DNA of 64,000 bases from Streptomyces pilosus (GTDB lineage Bacteria; Actinomycetota; Actinomycetes; Streptomycetales; Streptomycetaceae): contig NZ_BMTU01000011.1 in the NCBI RefSeq assembly GCF_014649835.1, forward strand, positions 124,001-188,000, given 5' to 3'. The notes beneath the pieces are model-generated. The model had not been told where the DNA came from, ran no database searches, and worked only from the letters and a program-made list of their open reading frames with translations. How positions within the stretch are numbered: position 1 is the stretch's first letter; each line of letters begins with the position of its first letter. A program made the translations under genes and the position numbers. Positions 54,232 through 62,906 of the stretch are shown in pieces.

Positions 54232-55443
54232 TCACTTGCCGCGAGCGGGCAGCACCCCGCTGAGCAGGAACGCGACGCTCCGCTCCTTCTCCGTCCAGGC
54301 CCGGGTGTCGAGTTCGAGGGACTGCAGCAGCGCGCACTCGACCCGGTAGCCGTGTTCCGTCAGGTCCCGGCCGATGAGTTCGGCCGCGTCCCGGGTCGCG
54401 GCGTGCGCGACGATCCGCTGCGGGCGGCGGTCGGCGACCGCGGAGACCACGGCCGCTCCCCCGCCGCCGACCCGGACGACGTCCGGTTCGGGCAGGTCCT
54501 CCAGTACGTGGGGCGCGGTGCCGTGGACGATCTGGAGCTGGACCCCCTGCCGGCGGGCGGTGGAGTCGGTGCGGGCGCAGGCGTCCGGGTCGCTGTCGAC
54601 GGCGATGACGGCGGCGCCGGCCCGGGCGGCGTCGGTGGCGAAGGCGCCGCTGCCGCAGCCGATGTCCCAGACGAGGTCGCCGAGGCGCGGTCCGAGGCGG
54701 GCGAGTTGGGCGGTGCGCAGGGGTTCCCGCTCGCCCTCGCCGAGTCCCCCGCCGTACTCCTCGGCGGGCAGCGTCCAGCCGCGCGGGCCGGCCGAGGGGT
54801 CGCGTCCGGCGATCCAGCCGCCGGCGTCGCCGCCCGCGGCCCGCCCGCCGATGACGATGACGACGTTGGGGTCGCGCCAGGTGTGGTCGGCGGCCTTGTC
54901 GGAGGTGACCACGCTGACCTGTTCGCGCGGGGTGCCGAGTTCCTCGCAGACGACGAAGGTGCGGTGGACCCCCTCCATGAGCAGGCCCAGTTCGGCGGGG
55001 CCGGCGCCGGGTGAGGTGAGCACCGCGACCTTGGTGTGGGCCCGGCACACGTTCACCGCGCGGCGCAGGGTGCGCGAGTGGGCGACCACCACGTGGGCGT
55101 CGTCCCAGGGCATGCCGGCGCGGGCGAAGGCGGCGGCGACCGAGGAGACGGCCGGCACCACTTCGACCTCCAGGCCGAACTCGGGTGCGCGCAGGGTCCG
55201 TACGACGCCGAAGAAGCCGGGGTCGCCGTCGGCGAGGACGACGGCCGTGCCGCGGTGGGCGGCGACGCGGCGGGCGGCGAGGGCGACGGAGCCGAGCCGG
55301 AGGCGTTCCGCCCCGGGGGGCACCTCGGGGAGTGCCAGGTGGTGGGCGGCGCCGGCCACCAGTGTGGCGGCGCCCAGCGCGGCGCGGGCCGCTGCGGTCA
55401 GCGGCGAGCCGTCCCAGCCGATCACCGTGACCCGGTCGGCCAT
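54232..55443 (-). CDS. cobL: Precorrin-6Y C5,15-methyltransferase (decarboxylating)
   Basis: 403 residues. The N-terminal CbiE-type domain (about 1-200) has VIGWDGSPLTAAARAALG and VLADGDPGFFGVVR. The C-terminal CbiT-type SAM methyltransferase domain (about 225-395) has DIGCGSGAFATDAAR and AVDSDPDAC. It methylates precorrin-6B at C5 and C15 and decarboxylates it in cobalamin synthesis. The ATG is at 55441-55443. It is upstream of the BluB-CobT gene, separated by a 370-base leader with a terminator-like hairpin. Confidence 0.93.
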   Translation of the reverse strand: MADRVTVIGWDGSPLTAAARAALGAATLVAGAAHHLALPEVPPGAERLRLGSVALAARRVAAHRGTAVVLADGDPGFFGVVRTLRAPEFGLEVEVVPAVSSVAAAFARAGMPWDDAHVVVAHSRTLRRAVNVCRAHTKVAVLTSPGAGPAELGLLMEGVHRTFVVCEELGTPREQVSVVTSDKAADHTWRDPNVVIVIGGRAAGGDAGGWIAGRDPSAGPRGWTLPAEEYGGGLGEGEREPLRTAQLARLGPRLGDLVWDIGCGSGAFATDAARAGAAVIAVDSDPDACARTDSTARRQGVQLQIVHGTAPHVLEDLPEPDVVRVGGGGAAVVSAVADRRPQRIVAHAATRDAAELIGRDLTEHGYRVECALLQSLELDTRAWTEKERSVAFLLSGVLPARGK

Positions 55444-55575
55444 CGTTGTCAGTCTCCAGGGGTCTGCGCGGGTCGTCGTCGGCGGTTCCGCCCTCGGGGC
55501 GGTCTGCTGAGGTTACCCGGTGCGGTCGCCGGCCGCTGCGGGGGTGCGGCTCGCGGCGGGAAGCCGGTGGGGGTG

Positions 55576-56214
55576 TCAGTTCCAGTCGGGGTAGCTGGAG
55601 AAGCCGGTGCTGTCGGCCAGTTGGCCGTCCGCGCCCTCGACGTCCTCGGGCAGCAGGCTCCAGACGATGTAGTCGGTGCGCACGTGGCTCCACCCGCCGT
55701 CCTCGGTGCGGGCCCGGGCTATGCAGGCGCCGCGCAGCACGCCCTCGCTGATGCAGCCGATCTTCTGCGCGACCTGCTGGGCGGCGGTGTTGTCGGCGGC
55801 CGTGCGCAGCTCGACGCGCTGGAGTCTCTGGTCGCCGAAGAGCCACTGGGCGGTGGCGAGGGCGGCCTCGGAGGCGTAGCCCTCGCCGCGTGCCCAGGGG
55901 GCGACGATGTAGGACAGTTCGGTGGACCGCACCTGCCAGTCGGTCCCGCCGAGCCGGATGACGCCGACCAGGCGCTGGGTGAGGAACTCGGTGACGGCGA
56001 GGACGAGTCCGCGGCCGGAGGCGCGCAGGGCGGGGGCCTCCCGGGTGATCCAGGTGCGGGCGCTGTCCTCGGTGAAGGGGTGGGGGGCGTCGGTCCAGGC
56101 GGTGACCTGTTCGTCGTTCATCATGGCGGCGAGGGCGGGGACGTCGTCCGTGTCGAGGGGACGCAGCACCAACCGCTCCGTGCTGATGGAGATGTCGGGG
56201 AAGGTGCTCGTCAT
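55576..56214 (-). CDS. GNAT acetyltransferase, RimJ/RimL type
   Basis: 212 residues. TERLVLRPLDTDDVPALAAM opens the fold, and the acetyl-CoA loop region APWARGEGYASEAALATAQW and ELRTAADNTAAQQVAQKIG follow, typical of the RimJ/RimL group that acetylates protein or small-molecule amines. The C-terminal 25 residues are an acidic extension. It lies between cobL and the metQ terminator; the ATG is at 56212-56214. Confidence 0.9.
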   Translation of the reverse strand: MTSTFPDISISTERLVLRPLDTDDVPALAAMMNDEQVTAWTDAPHPFTEDSARTWITREAPALRASGRGLVLAVTEFLTQRLVGVIRLGGTDWQVRSTELSYIVAPWARGEGYASEAALATAQWLFGDQRLQRVELRTAADNTAAQQVAQKIGCISEGVLRGACIARARTEDGGWSHVRTDYIVWSLLPEDVEGADGQLADSTGFSSYPDWN

Positions 56215-56290
56215 GCGCCGCTCCGTAACCTGAGAGACCGTCGGATACCGCTGAACTGCCCAGCATGCAGCATGAAAGCACCGGAGCGCA

Positions 56291-56329
56291 CCACGGGGGC
56301 CACTCCGCGCAGCGGAGTGGCCCCCGTGG
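56291..56329 (-). terminator. Terminator of the metNIQ operon
   Basis: A perfect 18-bp stem (56291-56308 with 56312-56329) and a GCA loop, 18 bases past the metQ stop. Confidence 0.85.
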
Positions 56330-56347
56330 GTGGCGGGGTGCGCCGGA

Positions 56348-57175
56348 TCAGAAGGAGGCGAGCACGGAACCGGCGTACTTGTCCTCGATGAACTTCTTCA
56401 CCTCGGGGGAGGTGAGGAGCTCGGCGAGCTTCTTCACGCGCGGGTCGTCCTCCTGGCCCTCCTTGACGGCGAGGAGGTTGTTGTTCGGGTTGTTCTCGGC
56501 GGCCTCCAGGACCAGGGCGTCCTCGGCGGGCTTCAGGTCGGCCTCGATGGCGTAGTTGCCGTTGACGACCGCCGCGTCGACGTCCTCCAGGGAGCGGGGC
56601 GTCTGGGCCGCCTCCAGCTCCTTGAACTTCAGGTCCTTGGGGTTCTTGGTGATGTCCGCCGGGGTGGCCGCGGTGCCGACGCCGTCCTTGAGGGTGATCA
56701 GGCCGTTGGCGGCGAGCAGCTGGAGCGCGCGGCCCTCGTTGACGGTGTCGTTGGGGATCGCGACGGTCGCGCCCTTCTTCAGCTCCTCGGCCTTGCCGAC
56801 CTTGTCGGAGTAGAGGCCCAGCGGCTCCAGGTGCACGTCGACGACGGACACGATGTGCGTGCCGTTCTTCTTGTTGAAGTCGTCGAGGTAGGGCTGGGTC
56901 TGGAAGAAGTTGGCGCCGACCGAGCCGTCCTCCGTCGCGGTGTTCGGAGTGACGTAGTCGGTGAACTCCTTGACCTCGAGGTCGAGGCCGGCCTTCTCCG
57001 CGAGGTTGTCCTTGACGAAGGTCAGGATCTCGGCGTGGGGCACGGGGCTCGCGGCGACGATCAGCGGGCCGGAGGTGTCGGAGGCGGCGTCGTCGTCGGC
57101 GCCGCAGGCGGTGAGGCCGAGGGTGAGGGCTCCGGTGGCGAGGACAGCGGTGGCGATCTTGGCGGTGTTACGCAC
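56348..57175 (-). CDS. metQ: Methionine-binding lipoprotein MetQ
   Basis: 275 residues. Signal peptide with lipobox LTAC (Cys24) and mature NlpA-family sequence: VAASPVPHAEIL, ANFFQTQPYLDDFNKKNG, TVAIPNDTVNEGRAL and NGNYAIEADLKP. It captures methionine outside the membrane for MetNI. The start is GTG at 57173-57175. It is the last gene of metN-metI-metQ and is followed by an 18-bp terminator. Confidence 0.95.
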   Translation of the reverse strand: MRNTAKIATAVLATGALTLGLTACGADDDAASDTSGPLIVAASPVPHAEILTFVKDNLAEKAGLDLEVKEFTDYVTPNTATEDGSVGANFFQTQPYLDDFNKKNGTHIVSVVDVHLEPLGLYSDKVGKAEELKKGATVAIPNDTVNEGRALQLLAANGLITLKDGVGTAATPADITKNPKDLKFKELEAAQTPRSLEDVDAAVVNGNYAIEADLKPAEDALVLEAAENNPNNNLLAVKEGQEDDPRVKKLAELLTSPEVKKFIEDKYAGSVLASF

Positions 57176-57242
57176 GAAAAGTGCCTTTCCTTGGGTGGTG
57201 CGACCCCGTGGCGAGGAGCACGGGGAGTCTGGGGAGGGGGTG

Positions 57243-57980
57243 TCAGGCGACCTTGCCGACGTCGCCCGCGGCCGGGCCCCCGGCCTTCAGCAGGCGCAGC
57301 CTGGGGCCCGGGCCGGAGCGGGCGCCCCGCCGGTGCAGGGCACGGGCCGCGAAGTCGCCGGCGAACTGGATGACCGAGATGACGACGGCGAGGATCGCGA
57401 CGGTGATCCACATCAGTTCGCTGTCGAAGCGCTGGTAGCCGTAGCGGACGGCGAAGTCGCCGAGGCCGCCGCCGCCCACGGCGCCGGCCATGGCGGAGTA
57501 GCCGATGAGGGCGATGACCGTGGTGGTGGTGCTGGCGATCAGGGAGGGCAGTGCTTCGGGCACGAGGACCTTGCGGACGATCGTCCAGGTGTTGCCGCCC
57601 ATGGACTGCACGGCCTCGACGAGCCCGTGGTCGACTTCGCGGACGGCCGTCTCCACGAGGCGGGCGAAGAACGGGATGCCGCTGATGGCGAGCGGCACGA
57701 TCGCGGCCTCGCTGCCGATGGACGTGCCGGTGACCCAGCGGGTGAAGCTGGTCAGGGCGACCATGAGGATGATGAACGGCATCGAGCGGCCGATGTTCAC
57801 GATCTGCCCGATGACCTTGTTGACCACGGTGTTCTGCAGGAGTCCGTGCCGGTCGGTGAGGACGAGCAGGATGCCGAGCGGGAGGCCGCCGGCGACGGCG
57901 ATCAGGGTGGACCAGCCGACCATGATCAGCGTCTCGATACACGCCTGTTCGAGCAGGGGCTGCATCTGGGACCAGGTCAC
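57243..57980 (-). CDS. metI: Methionine ABC transporter permease MetI
   Basis: 245 residues with five membrane helices. Family segments are IETLIMVGWSTLIAVAGGLP, GRSMPFIILMVAL and the EAA-type loop EVDHGLVEAVQSMGGNTW. The C-terminus has a basic extension (about 222-245). The GTG at 57978-57980 overlaps the metN stop as GTGA. It pairs with MetN and MetQ for methionine import. Confidence 0.95.
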   Translation of the reverse strand: MTWSQMQPLLEQACIETLIMVGWSTLIAVAGGLPLGILLVLTDRHGLLQNTVVNKVIGQIVNIGRSMPFIILMVALTSFTRWVTGTSIGSEAAIVPLAISGIPFFARLVETAVREVDHGLVEAVQSMGGNTWTIVRKVLVPEALPSLIASTTTTVIALIGYSAMAGAVGGGGLGDFAVRYGYQRFDSELMWITVAILAVVISVIQFAGDFAARALHRRGARSGPGPRLRLLKAGGPAAGDVGKVA

Positions 57981-59029
57981 TTGGCCGTCTCCTTCACCAG
58001 TGCGGGCTGTTCCCGGTTCAGCACGTCGATCTGCAGGCCCTGTTCGCGCAGGAAGCCGATGGGGACGACGTTGTCCTCGTAGCGGCCGGGCAGTTCGATG
58101 CGCATCCGGCCGACCTGGAGGCCGCCGACGGTGTCGATGGCGGCGCCGAGGATCGATATGTCGATGTTGTAGGTGCGCGAGAGCTGGGAGATGACCGGCT
58201 GGGTCGCGCTGTCGCCGTGGAAGGTGACATCGAGGACGGTGCGGTCGTCGCCGGAGGCCTCGCCGCCGACCGGGAAGAGCGCGGAGGCGAGTTCGGAGCC
58301 GGGGGTGGCCAGCAGGTCGCTGACCGTGCCGGACTCCACGATGCGGCCCCGGTCCATGAGGGCGGCCGAGTCGCAGATCTGCTTCACGACGTCCATCTCG
58401 TGCGTGATGAGCAGGACGGTGAGTCCGAGCTGGCGGTTGAGGTCGCGCAGGAGCTGGAGGATCGAGCGGGTGGTCTCGGGGTCGAGGGCGCTGGTCGCCT
58501 CGTCGGAGAGCAGCACCTTGGGGTCGCCGGCCAGGGCGCGGGCGATGCCGACGCGCTGCTTCTGGCCGCCGGACAGCTGGGCGGGGTACGCCTTGGCCTT
58601 GTCGGCGAGACCGACCAGGTCGAGCAGTTCCAGCGCCTTGCGGGAACGTTCCTTCCCGGACGTGCCGAGGATCTCCAGGGGCAGTTCGACGTTGTCCTGC
58701 ACGGTGCGCGTGGACAGCAGGTTGAAGTGCTGGAAGACCATGCCGATCCGGCTGCGTGCCCGGCGCAGTTCCCGGCCGGCGCGCGGACCGCGTCCGGCGA
58801 GGGCGGTGAGGTCCTGGCCGGCCACGCTCACCGTGCCGGCGGTGGGGCGCTCCAGGAGGTTGACGCAGCGGATGAGGGAGGACTTGCCGGCACCGGACTG
58901 GCCGATGACGCCGTAGACCTCGCCTTCGCGGACGTGCAGGTCTACGCCGTCCAGGGCGGTGACCTCGCGACCGCGTGAGCGGTAGACCTTGGTCAGGCCG
59001 GAGGTGGTGATCACGTGGGTATCCGTCAC
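57977..59029 (-). CDS. metN: Methionine ABC transporter ATP-binding protein MetN
   Basis: 350 residues. Walker A GQSGAGKSS, signature LSGGQKQR, Walker B VLLSDEATSALDP and the His switch in LITHEMDV are intact. A C-terminal NIL domain (about 270-345) binds methionine and inhibits transport in known MetN proteins. The GTG at 59027-59029 is used. A 208-base leader separates it from the Cys/Met-rich upstream ORF. Confidence 0.95.
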   Translation of the reverse strand: MTDTHVITTSGLTKVYRSRGREVTALDGVDLHVREGEVYGVIGQSGAGKSSLIRCVNLLERPTAGTVSVAGQDLTALAGRGPRAGRELRRARSRIGMVFQHFNLLSTRTVQDNVELPLEILGTSGKERSRKALELLDLVGLADKAKAYPAQLSGGQKQRVGIARALAGDPKVLLSDEATSALDPETTRSILQLLRDLNRQLGLTVLLITHEMDVVKQICDSAALMDRGRIVESGTVSDLLATPGSELASALFPVGGEASGDDRTVLDVTFHGDSATQPVISQLSRTYNIDISILGAAIDTVGGLQVGRMRIELPGRYEDNVVPIGFLREQGLQIDVLNREQPALVKETAK

Positions 59030-59236
59030 TGTCGAGTGCGCGGCGGCTCAGGGAGCACCGGGCACGAGGCAATCAGGGTCGAAAGCAGCCGGAGCGGCAC
59101 GTGGCGGGGCGCGGCGGCGGAGACCGCCGGGACACGTACGCGCGGGGGCGTGGCTCAGTCGCGGGTGCGGGGCACGGGCGCGGACATGGGCCGGCTCTCG
59201 CTTCGGGGCGCGAGGCTCAGGTGGTGCGGGGGCCCT

Positions 59237-59329
59237 CTAGAAGGCGCGCATTCGGCACGGACACATACAACGAGCACCGGGCGTGGTGGTCGCCTCGGTC
59301 GCAGGGATGCGGTCGCTCGTCGTGGTCAT
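59237..59329 (-). CDS. Putative Cys/Met-rich leader peptide (30 aa) upstream of metN
   Basis: Short ORF from ATG (59327-59329) to TAG (59237-59239). The first 20 residues are Thr/Ala/Pro-rich; the last ten read RCMCPCRMRAF-like, with three Cys and two Met clustered before the stop. No good ribosome-binding site precedes the ATG, so it may be leaderless. The position in a long leader of a methionine transporter operon suggests a translation-dependent sensor of sulphur amino acids. This is inference; no expression evidence is visible. Confidence 0.55.
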   Translation of the reverse strand: MTTTSDRIPATEATTTPGARCMCPCRMRAF

Positions 59330-59366
59330 GCGGCCAGTAAAGCAGAGGTTCGCTCCTGACCGGACA

Positions 59367-59401
59367 CGGCTGTCCGTATAGTGGACAGCCGTGGACAGCC
59401 G
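59367..59401. promoter_or_regulatory. Inverted-repeat operator candidate with three half-sites
   Basis: CGGCTGTCC (59367-59375) and GGACAGCCG (59383-59391) form a perfect dyad around GTATAGT. A third half-site GTGGACAGCCG follows at 59391-59401. The site lies just upstream of the leader ORF of metN. Confidence 0.6.
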
Positions 59402-59411
59402 TGCGCGCACG

Positions 59412-60062
59412 TCAGGGGCGTACGGCGATCTCCACTCCCCCGTCGGTGACCAGCGCGGACAAGGCCGAGAGGTCCTCGACGACGAGGTCGGCGGTGAGTT
59501 CGTGGGCCTGGTGGGTTGTGGCCAAGGCCACGGTCGTCATGCCCGCGGCGCGGCCCGCCTGGAGCCCGGCCGGGGCGTCCTCGAAGACGACGCAGTGGGC
59601 GGGGTCGACGCCGAGCACGCGGGCGGCGAGGAGGTAGGGCTCGGGGTCGGGCTTGCCGCGGGTGATGTCGTCGGCGGCGATCAGGGTCTTGGGCAGGATC
59701 CCGACGGCGTCGAGGCGGGCCTCGGCGAGCCGCCGGGTGGCGGAGGTGACCACGGCCCAGCGCTCGGCGGGCAGCGCGCCGAGGAAGTCCCGCGTGCCGG
59801 GAAGCAGGTGTACGCCGCCGTTGGGCACGTCCTCCACCTCCAGGTCCTCGATCCGTGCGACGGCCTCCGGCACGACGTGGGCGGGCAGCAGGTCGGCGGC
59901 TATCTCGGCGGCCGGCCGGCCGTGCAGCTCGACCCGTCCGAACTGCTCGGCGGTGATGCCGTACTCCCCCGCCCACCGGGTCCAGCAGCGCTGCACGGAC
60001 AGCAGGGAGGAGACGAGGGTTCCGTCGTTGTCGAACAGCAGGGCCTGTGCATGGATGGTCAT
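59412..60062 (-). CDS. HAD-family hydrolase
   Basis: 216 residues. Motif I is LFDNDGTLV, motif II is VVTSATRR, motif III is in RGKPDPEPYLLAA and motif IV is VVFEDAPAGLQAG. This is a beta-phosphoglucomutase/sugar-phosphatase-like subgroup with a helical cap (about 20-85); likely a small-molecule phosphatase. The ATG at 60060-60062 is chosen; the frame is open to 60191. It is divergent from a small membrane protein gene. Confidence 0.9.
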   Translation of the reverse strand: MTIHAQALLFDNDGTLVSSLLSVQRCWTRWAGEYGITAEQFGRVELHGRPAAEIAADLLPAHVVPEAVARIEDLEVEDVPNGGVHLLPGTRDFLGALPAERWAVVTSATRRLAEARLDAVGILPKTLIAADDITRGKPDPEPYLLAARVLGVDPAHCVVFEDAPAGLQAGRAAGMTTVALATTHQAHELTADLVVEDLSALSALVTDGGVEIAVRP

Positions 60063-60189
60063 GCCATCGACCTTACGGGCCCGGCGGGCCGTACCGGGCA
60101 GAGGTCCCGGCCGGGTGCGGACGGCGCCCGCCCGGGTGCTCCCGGGGCCGGGCGCGGCCGGTGCAGCACGGCGTAATAAAGTCGCTGGC

Positions 60190-60549
60190 ATGCTTGACGT
60201 CCTGACGGTGGCGACCGCCGTCGCCGCGCTGCTGCTCGCCGCCTGGTGCGGGTGGGCGGCCTACCGTGATCAGCCGACGAAGGACTGGCACTTCATCGGG
60301 ATGGCCGTGGTCACGCTGCTGGCCCTGGTGCAGCTGGTCGTCGGGATCGTGCAACTGGCCCGGGGCGAGGAGCCCGGGCAGGGCACGACGATCTTCGTGG
60401 CGTATCTGCTCGGTTCGTTCGCGTGCGTCCCGGCGGCCGGCCTCCTGTCGCTGGGCGAGCGCTCCCGCTGGGGTTCGCTGACGGTCGCCGCGAGCGGGGT
60501 CGTGCTCACCGTGCTCGAAGTGCGGCTCTTCGACATCTGGAGGGGCTGA
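60190..60549 (+). CDS. Small membrane protein (119 aa)
   Basis: 119 residues with about four helices (about 3-22, 35-56, 67-88, 94-112). TKDWHFIGMAVVTLLALVQL and the tail VRLFDIWRG are typical of a conserved actinomycete membrane protein of unknown function. The ATG is at 60190. The next gene starts 1 base after the stop, so the two form an operon. Confidence 0.82.
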   Translation: MLDVLTVATAVAALLLAAWCGWAAYRDQPTKDWHFIGMAVVTLLALVQLVVGIVQLARGEEPGQGTTIFVAYLLGSFACVPAAGLLSLGERSRWGSLTVAASGVVLTVLEVRLFDIWRG

Positions 60550-60550
60550 C

Positions 60551-60991
60551 ATGGCCGCGACGCGGGAGAGGACCCGGCGGGAGCCGCACCGGACGCGTTT
60601 GATCGGCGGGCCGGGGCTGCTGCTGGTGTGGCTGTACGGGGTGATGGTCGTCGGCGCGGTGTCGCGTTCGGCGTACCAGATCGCCACCGAGTTCGACCGG
60701 GCGCCGCTCGCCTACACGCTGTCGGCGCTGGCCGGCGTCGTGTACGGCTTCATCACGTACACGCTGGTGCGGGGCGGGGAGACGGCCCGCAGGGCGGCGC
60801 TGGTGTGCTGCGCCGCCGAGCTCGTGGGCGTACTGACCGTCGGCACCTGGACGCTGGTGGACCCCTCCGCCTTCCCGGACGCGACCGTGTGGTCGGACTA
60901 CGGGATGGGGTACCTGTTCATCCCGGTGCTGCTGCCCCTGACCGCCGTGTACTGGCTGCGCACGGCGCGGCCCCGGCGGGCCGGGGCCTGA
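60551..60991 (+). CDS. Small membrane protein (146 aa)
   Basis: 146 residues with about four helices (about 21-41, 52-73, 80-100, 118-136) and an Arg-rich N-terminus. Function unknown. The spacing (TGA-C-ATG) to the preceding small membrane protein implies translational coupling and perhaps a shared complex. It abuts the convergent GNAT gene: the stops touch at 60991/60992. Confidence 0.82.
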   Translation: MAATRERTRREPHRTRLIGGPGLLLVWLYGVMVVGAVSRSAYQIATEFDRAPLAYTLSALAGVVYGFITYTLVRGGETARRAALVCCAAELVGVLTVGTWTLVDPSAFPDATVWSDYGMGYLFIPVLLPLTAVYWLRTARPRRAGA

Positions 60992-61489
60992 TCAGGCGGT
61001 GGTGGCGAACGCCTCCGCGTCCTTCTCCAGCACGATCATCGGGACGCCGTCGGTGCCCTGGGAGGTGCCGACCCGCTGGTACCCGACCTTGCTGTACAGC
61101 CGCAGGTTGCTCTCGCTGCGGTGCCCGGCGTGCAGCCGGAACGTGCGGGCGCCGCGCTCACCGGCGAGCGCGGACTCCGCCGCCCTGAGCAGCCGGGCGC
61201 CGATGCCGTGCCCCTGGAGGCGGGGATGCACGCAGAGCTTGCCGATCGCGGCGGCGCCGTCCTCGGTGATCCTGCCGTGCACCGAGCCGACGATCTCGTC
61301 GCCGAGCCGCGCGACGACGACGCAGTCGGCGGCGACCTCCCGGCGCACCGAGTCGAGGGTCTGGACGAGGGGGTCGATGCGGTAGTTGCCGTAGAGGGCC
61401 GCTTCGCTCTGGAAGCACAGGTACTGCAACCTGAAGATCTGCTCCGCGTCCTGCTCGGCCGCCGCAGAGATGGTCACGCTCATGCCCAT
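60992..61489 (-). CDS. GNAT acetyltransferase
   Basis: 165 residues. CVHPRLQGHGIGARLLRAAESAL is the acetyl-CoA motif A, and YSKVGYQRVG is the usual motif B. The ATG at 61487-61489 (MGMSVTIS) is preferred over the one two codons later because GGGAGG lies at proper distance. Substrate unknown. No spacer separates it from the convergent membrane protein gene. Confidence 0.88.
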   Translation of the reverse strand: MGMSVTISAAAEQDAEQIFRLQYLCFQSEAALYGNYRIDPLVQTLDSVRREVAADCVVVARLGDEIVGSVHGRITEDGAAAIGKLCVHPRLQGHGIGARLLRAAESALAGERGARTFRLHAGHRSESNLRLYSKVGYQRVGTSQGTDGVPMIVLEKDAEAFATTA

Positions 61490-61736
61490 GTGCGCACGCC
61501 TCCCGCTCACCTGATCACCTGTCGTCCCCCACTCCTATCCCCGTCCTCGGCGCGCCGCAACCTCCGGCGCGAGCAAACGCCGCGGACATCCCAGGCATCC
61601 GGTGCGTTCCGGGCCGAGGCCGCCCTGTGAGATACCCAACTCCCCTGCGATGTCCCGGTATACGCCCGACGACACGGCCGCCCCGGGGCACGGTCGCCCG
61701 GGGCGGCGCGAGATCGCCCTTTCCGGCCGGTGCGGC

Positions 61737-62906
61737 TCAATTGCCGAGGAAGTCCTCGCGCGCCAGCAGCCCGGTGTCGGGGTGGTCGGTGAAGACGCCG
61801 TCGATCCCGGTGGCGAAGTAGGCGCGGTAGGCGCCGAACACGTCGCCGTAGGCGTCGGGGTCGGTGCCCCTGCGGAAGTCGGCGGGCAGGAAGGGGTTCT
61901 CGTTGCGCAGGGTGTAGGGGTGCAGGATCAGTCCGGCCCGGTGGGCGTCGCGGACCAGGGTGGTCGGGCGGGTGAGCCGGCCGTTCGCGTCGCGCGGGAT
62001 CACCAGGTCGAGGGTGGGGCCGATGCCCTGCGCGTAGGAGGCGATCTCCCTGAGGCCCTCGGGGGTGACGAGGTCGGCGACGGTGCGCGGGTCGCCGGAC
62101 TCAACGAAGTCCCAGGGCCGGGAGTTCGCGGCGGACAGGAGGACCACGAGCGGGTTGTCCACGAGCCCGCTGAGCCGCTGGACGCCGGTCGGCTCGAACG
62201 ACTGGAGGATGACCGGGGAGTTCCTGCGGTGCTTGTCGTGCCGGCGCAGGATCCTCGCGACGCGCTCCTCCAGACCCAGGCCGAGCTTCCGGAAGTAGGT
62301 GGGGTGCTTGGTCTCGGGGTAGATCCAGACCTGCTTGCCGCGCTTGCGGGTCTGCTCGTCCTGCCAGCGCAGGACCTCCTCGAAGGTGGGGATCTCCCAG
62401 CGGCCGTCGTAGAGGGTGTTGTGCGGGCGGTTGGCGGGGATCCGCTCGACGGCGCGCAGCCGCTTCAGTTCGGCGAGGGTGAAGTCCTCGGTGAACCAGC
62501 CGGTGACGGGGACGCCGTCCAGCGTCTTGGTGGTGCGGCGGCCGGCGAACTCCGGGTGGTCGGCGACGTCGGTGGTGCCACCGATCTCCGGTTCGTGCCG
62601 GCACACGATGTGCCCGTCCCGGGTGGGTACGAGGTCACCGGCCTCGACGATGTCCGCGCCCATGTCGAGGGCGAGCTGGTAGGCGCCGAGGGTGTGCTCG
62701 GGCCGGTAGCCGCTGGCGCCGCGGTGGCCGATGACCGTCGGCACGGGCAGGCCCTTCAGCCCCCGGCCGCCACCGCGCCGGGCGTCCGCGGCGCGCGCGG
62801 TGCCGCCCAGCGCCAGGACCGATCCCGAGGCGCCGAGCACGGCCGCGCCGAGGAGGGCCCGCCGTCCGGTCCCGCCCGCCTGTTCGTTCGACTCCCGCGT
62901 GGTCAT
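61737..62906 (-). CDS. Tat-exported glycerophosphodiester phosphodiesterase
   Basis: 389 residues. A twin-arginine signal (GRRALLGAAVLGASGSVLALG, cleaved after about residue 40) precedes a GDPD domain: VIGHRGASGYRPEHTL, EAGDLVPTRDGHIVCRHEP and the C-terminal FTDHPDTG. It hydrolyses glycerophosphodiesters outside the cell, giving glycerol 3-phosphate. The ATG at 62904-62906 is chosen. It is divergent from the acyltransferase gene across 415 bases. Confidence 0.93.
   Translation of the reverse strand: MTTRESNEQAGGTGRRALLGAAVLGASGSVLALGGTARAADARRGGGRGLKGLPVPTVIGHRGASGYRPEHTLGAYQLALDMGADIVEAGDLVPTRDGHIVCRHEPEIGGTTDVADHPEFAGRRTTKTLDGVPVTGWFTEDFTLAELKRLRAVERIPANRPHNTLYDGRWEIPTFEEVLRWQDEQTRKRGKQVWIYPETKHPTYFRKLGLGLEERVARILRRHDKHRRNSPVILQSFEPTGVQRLSGLVDNPLVVLLSAANSRPWDFVESGDPRTVADLVTPEGLREIASYAQGIGPTLDLVIPRDANGRLTRPTTLVRDAHRAGLILHPYTLRNENPFLPADFRRGTDPDAYGDVFGAYRAYFATGIDGVFTDHPDTGLLAREDFLGN

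Larger units (their letters stand above)
59030..59411 (-). promoter_or_regulatory. Long leader/promoter region of metNIQ
   Basis: 382 bases between the HAD gene end and metN. It contains a 30-codon Cys/Met-rich ORF (59237-59329), the inverted-repeat cluster (59367-59401), and small dyads such as CTCGC/GCGAG and CGGCGG/CCGCCG on the minus strand. I could not match a known SAM riboswitch. Confidence 0.5.

Noticed and set aside
59030..59236. SAM riboswitch in the metN leader
   Set aside because: I found no match to the conserved cores of SAM-I or SAM-IV aptamers; only short GC-rich dyads.
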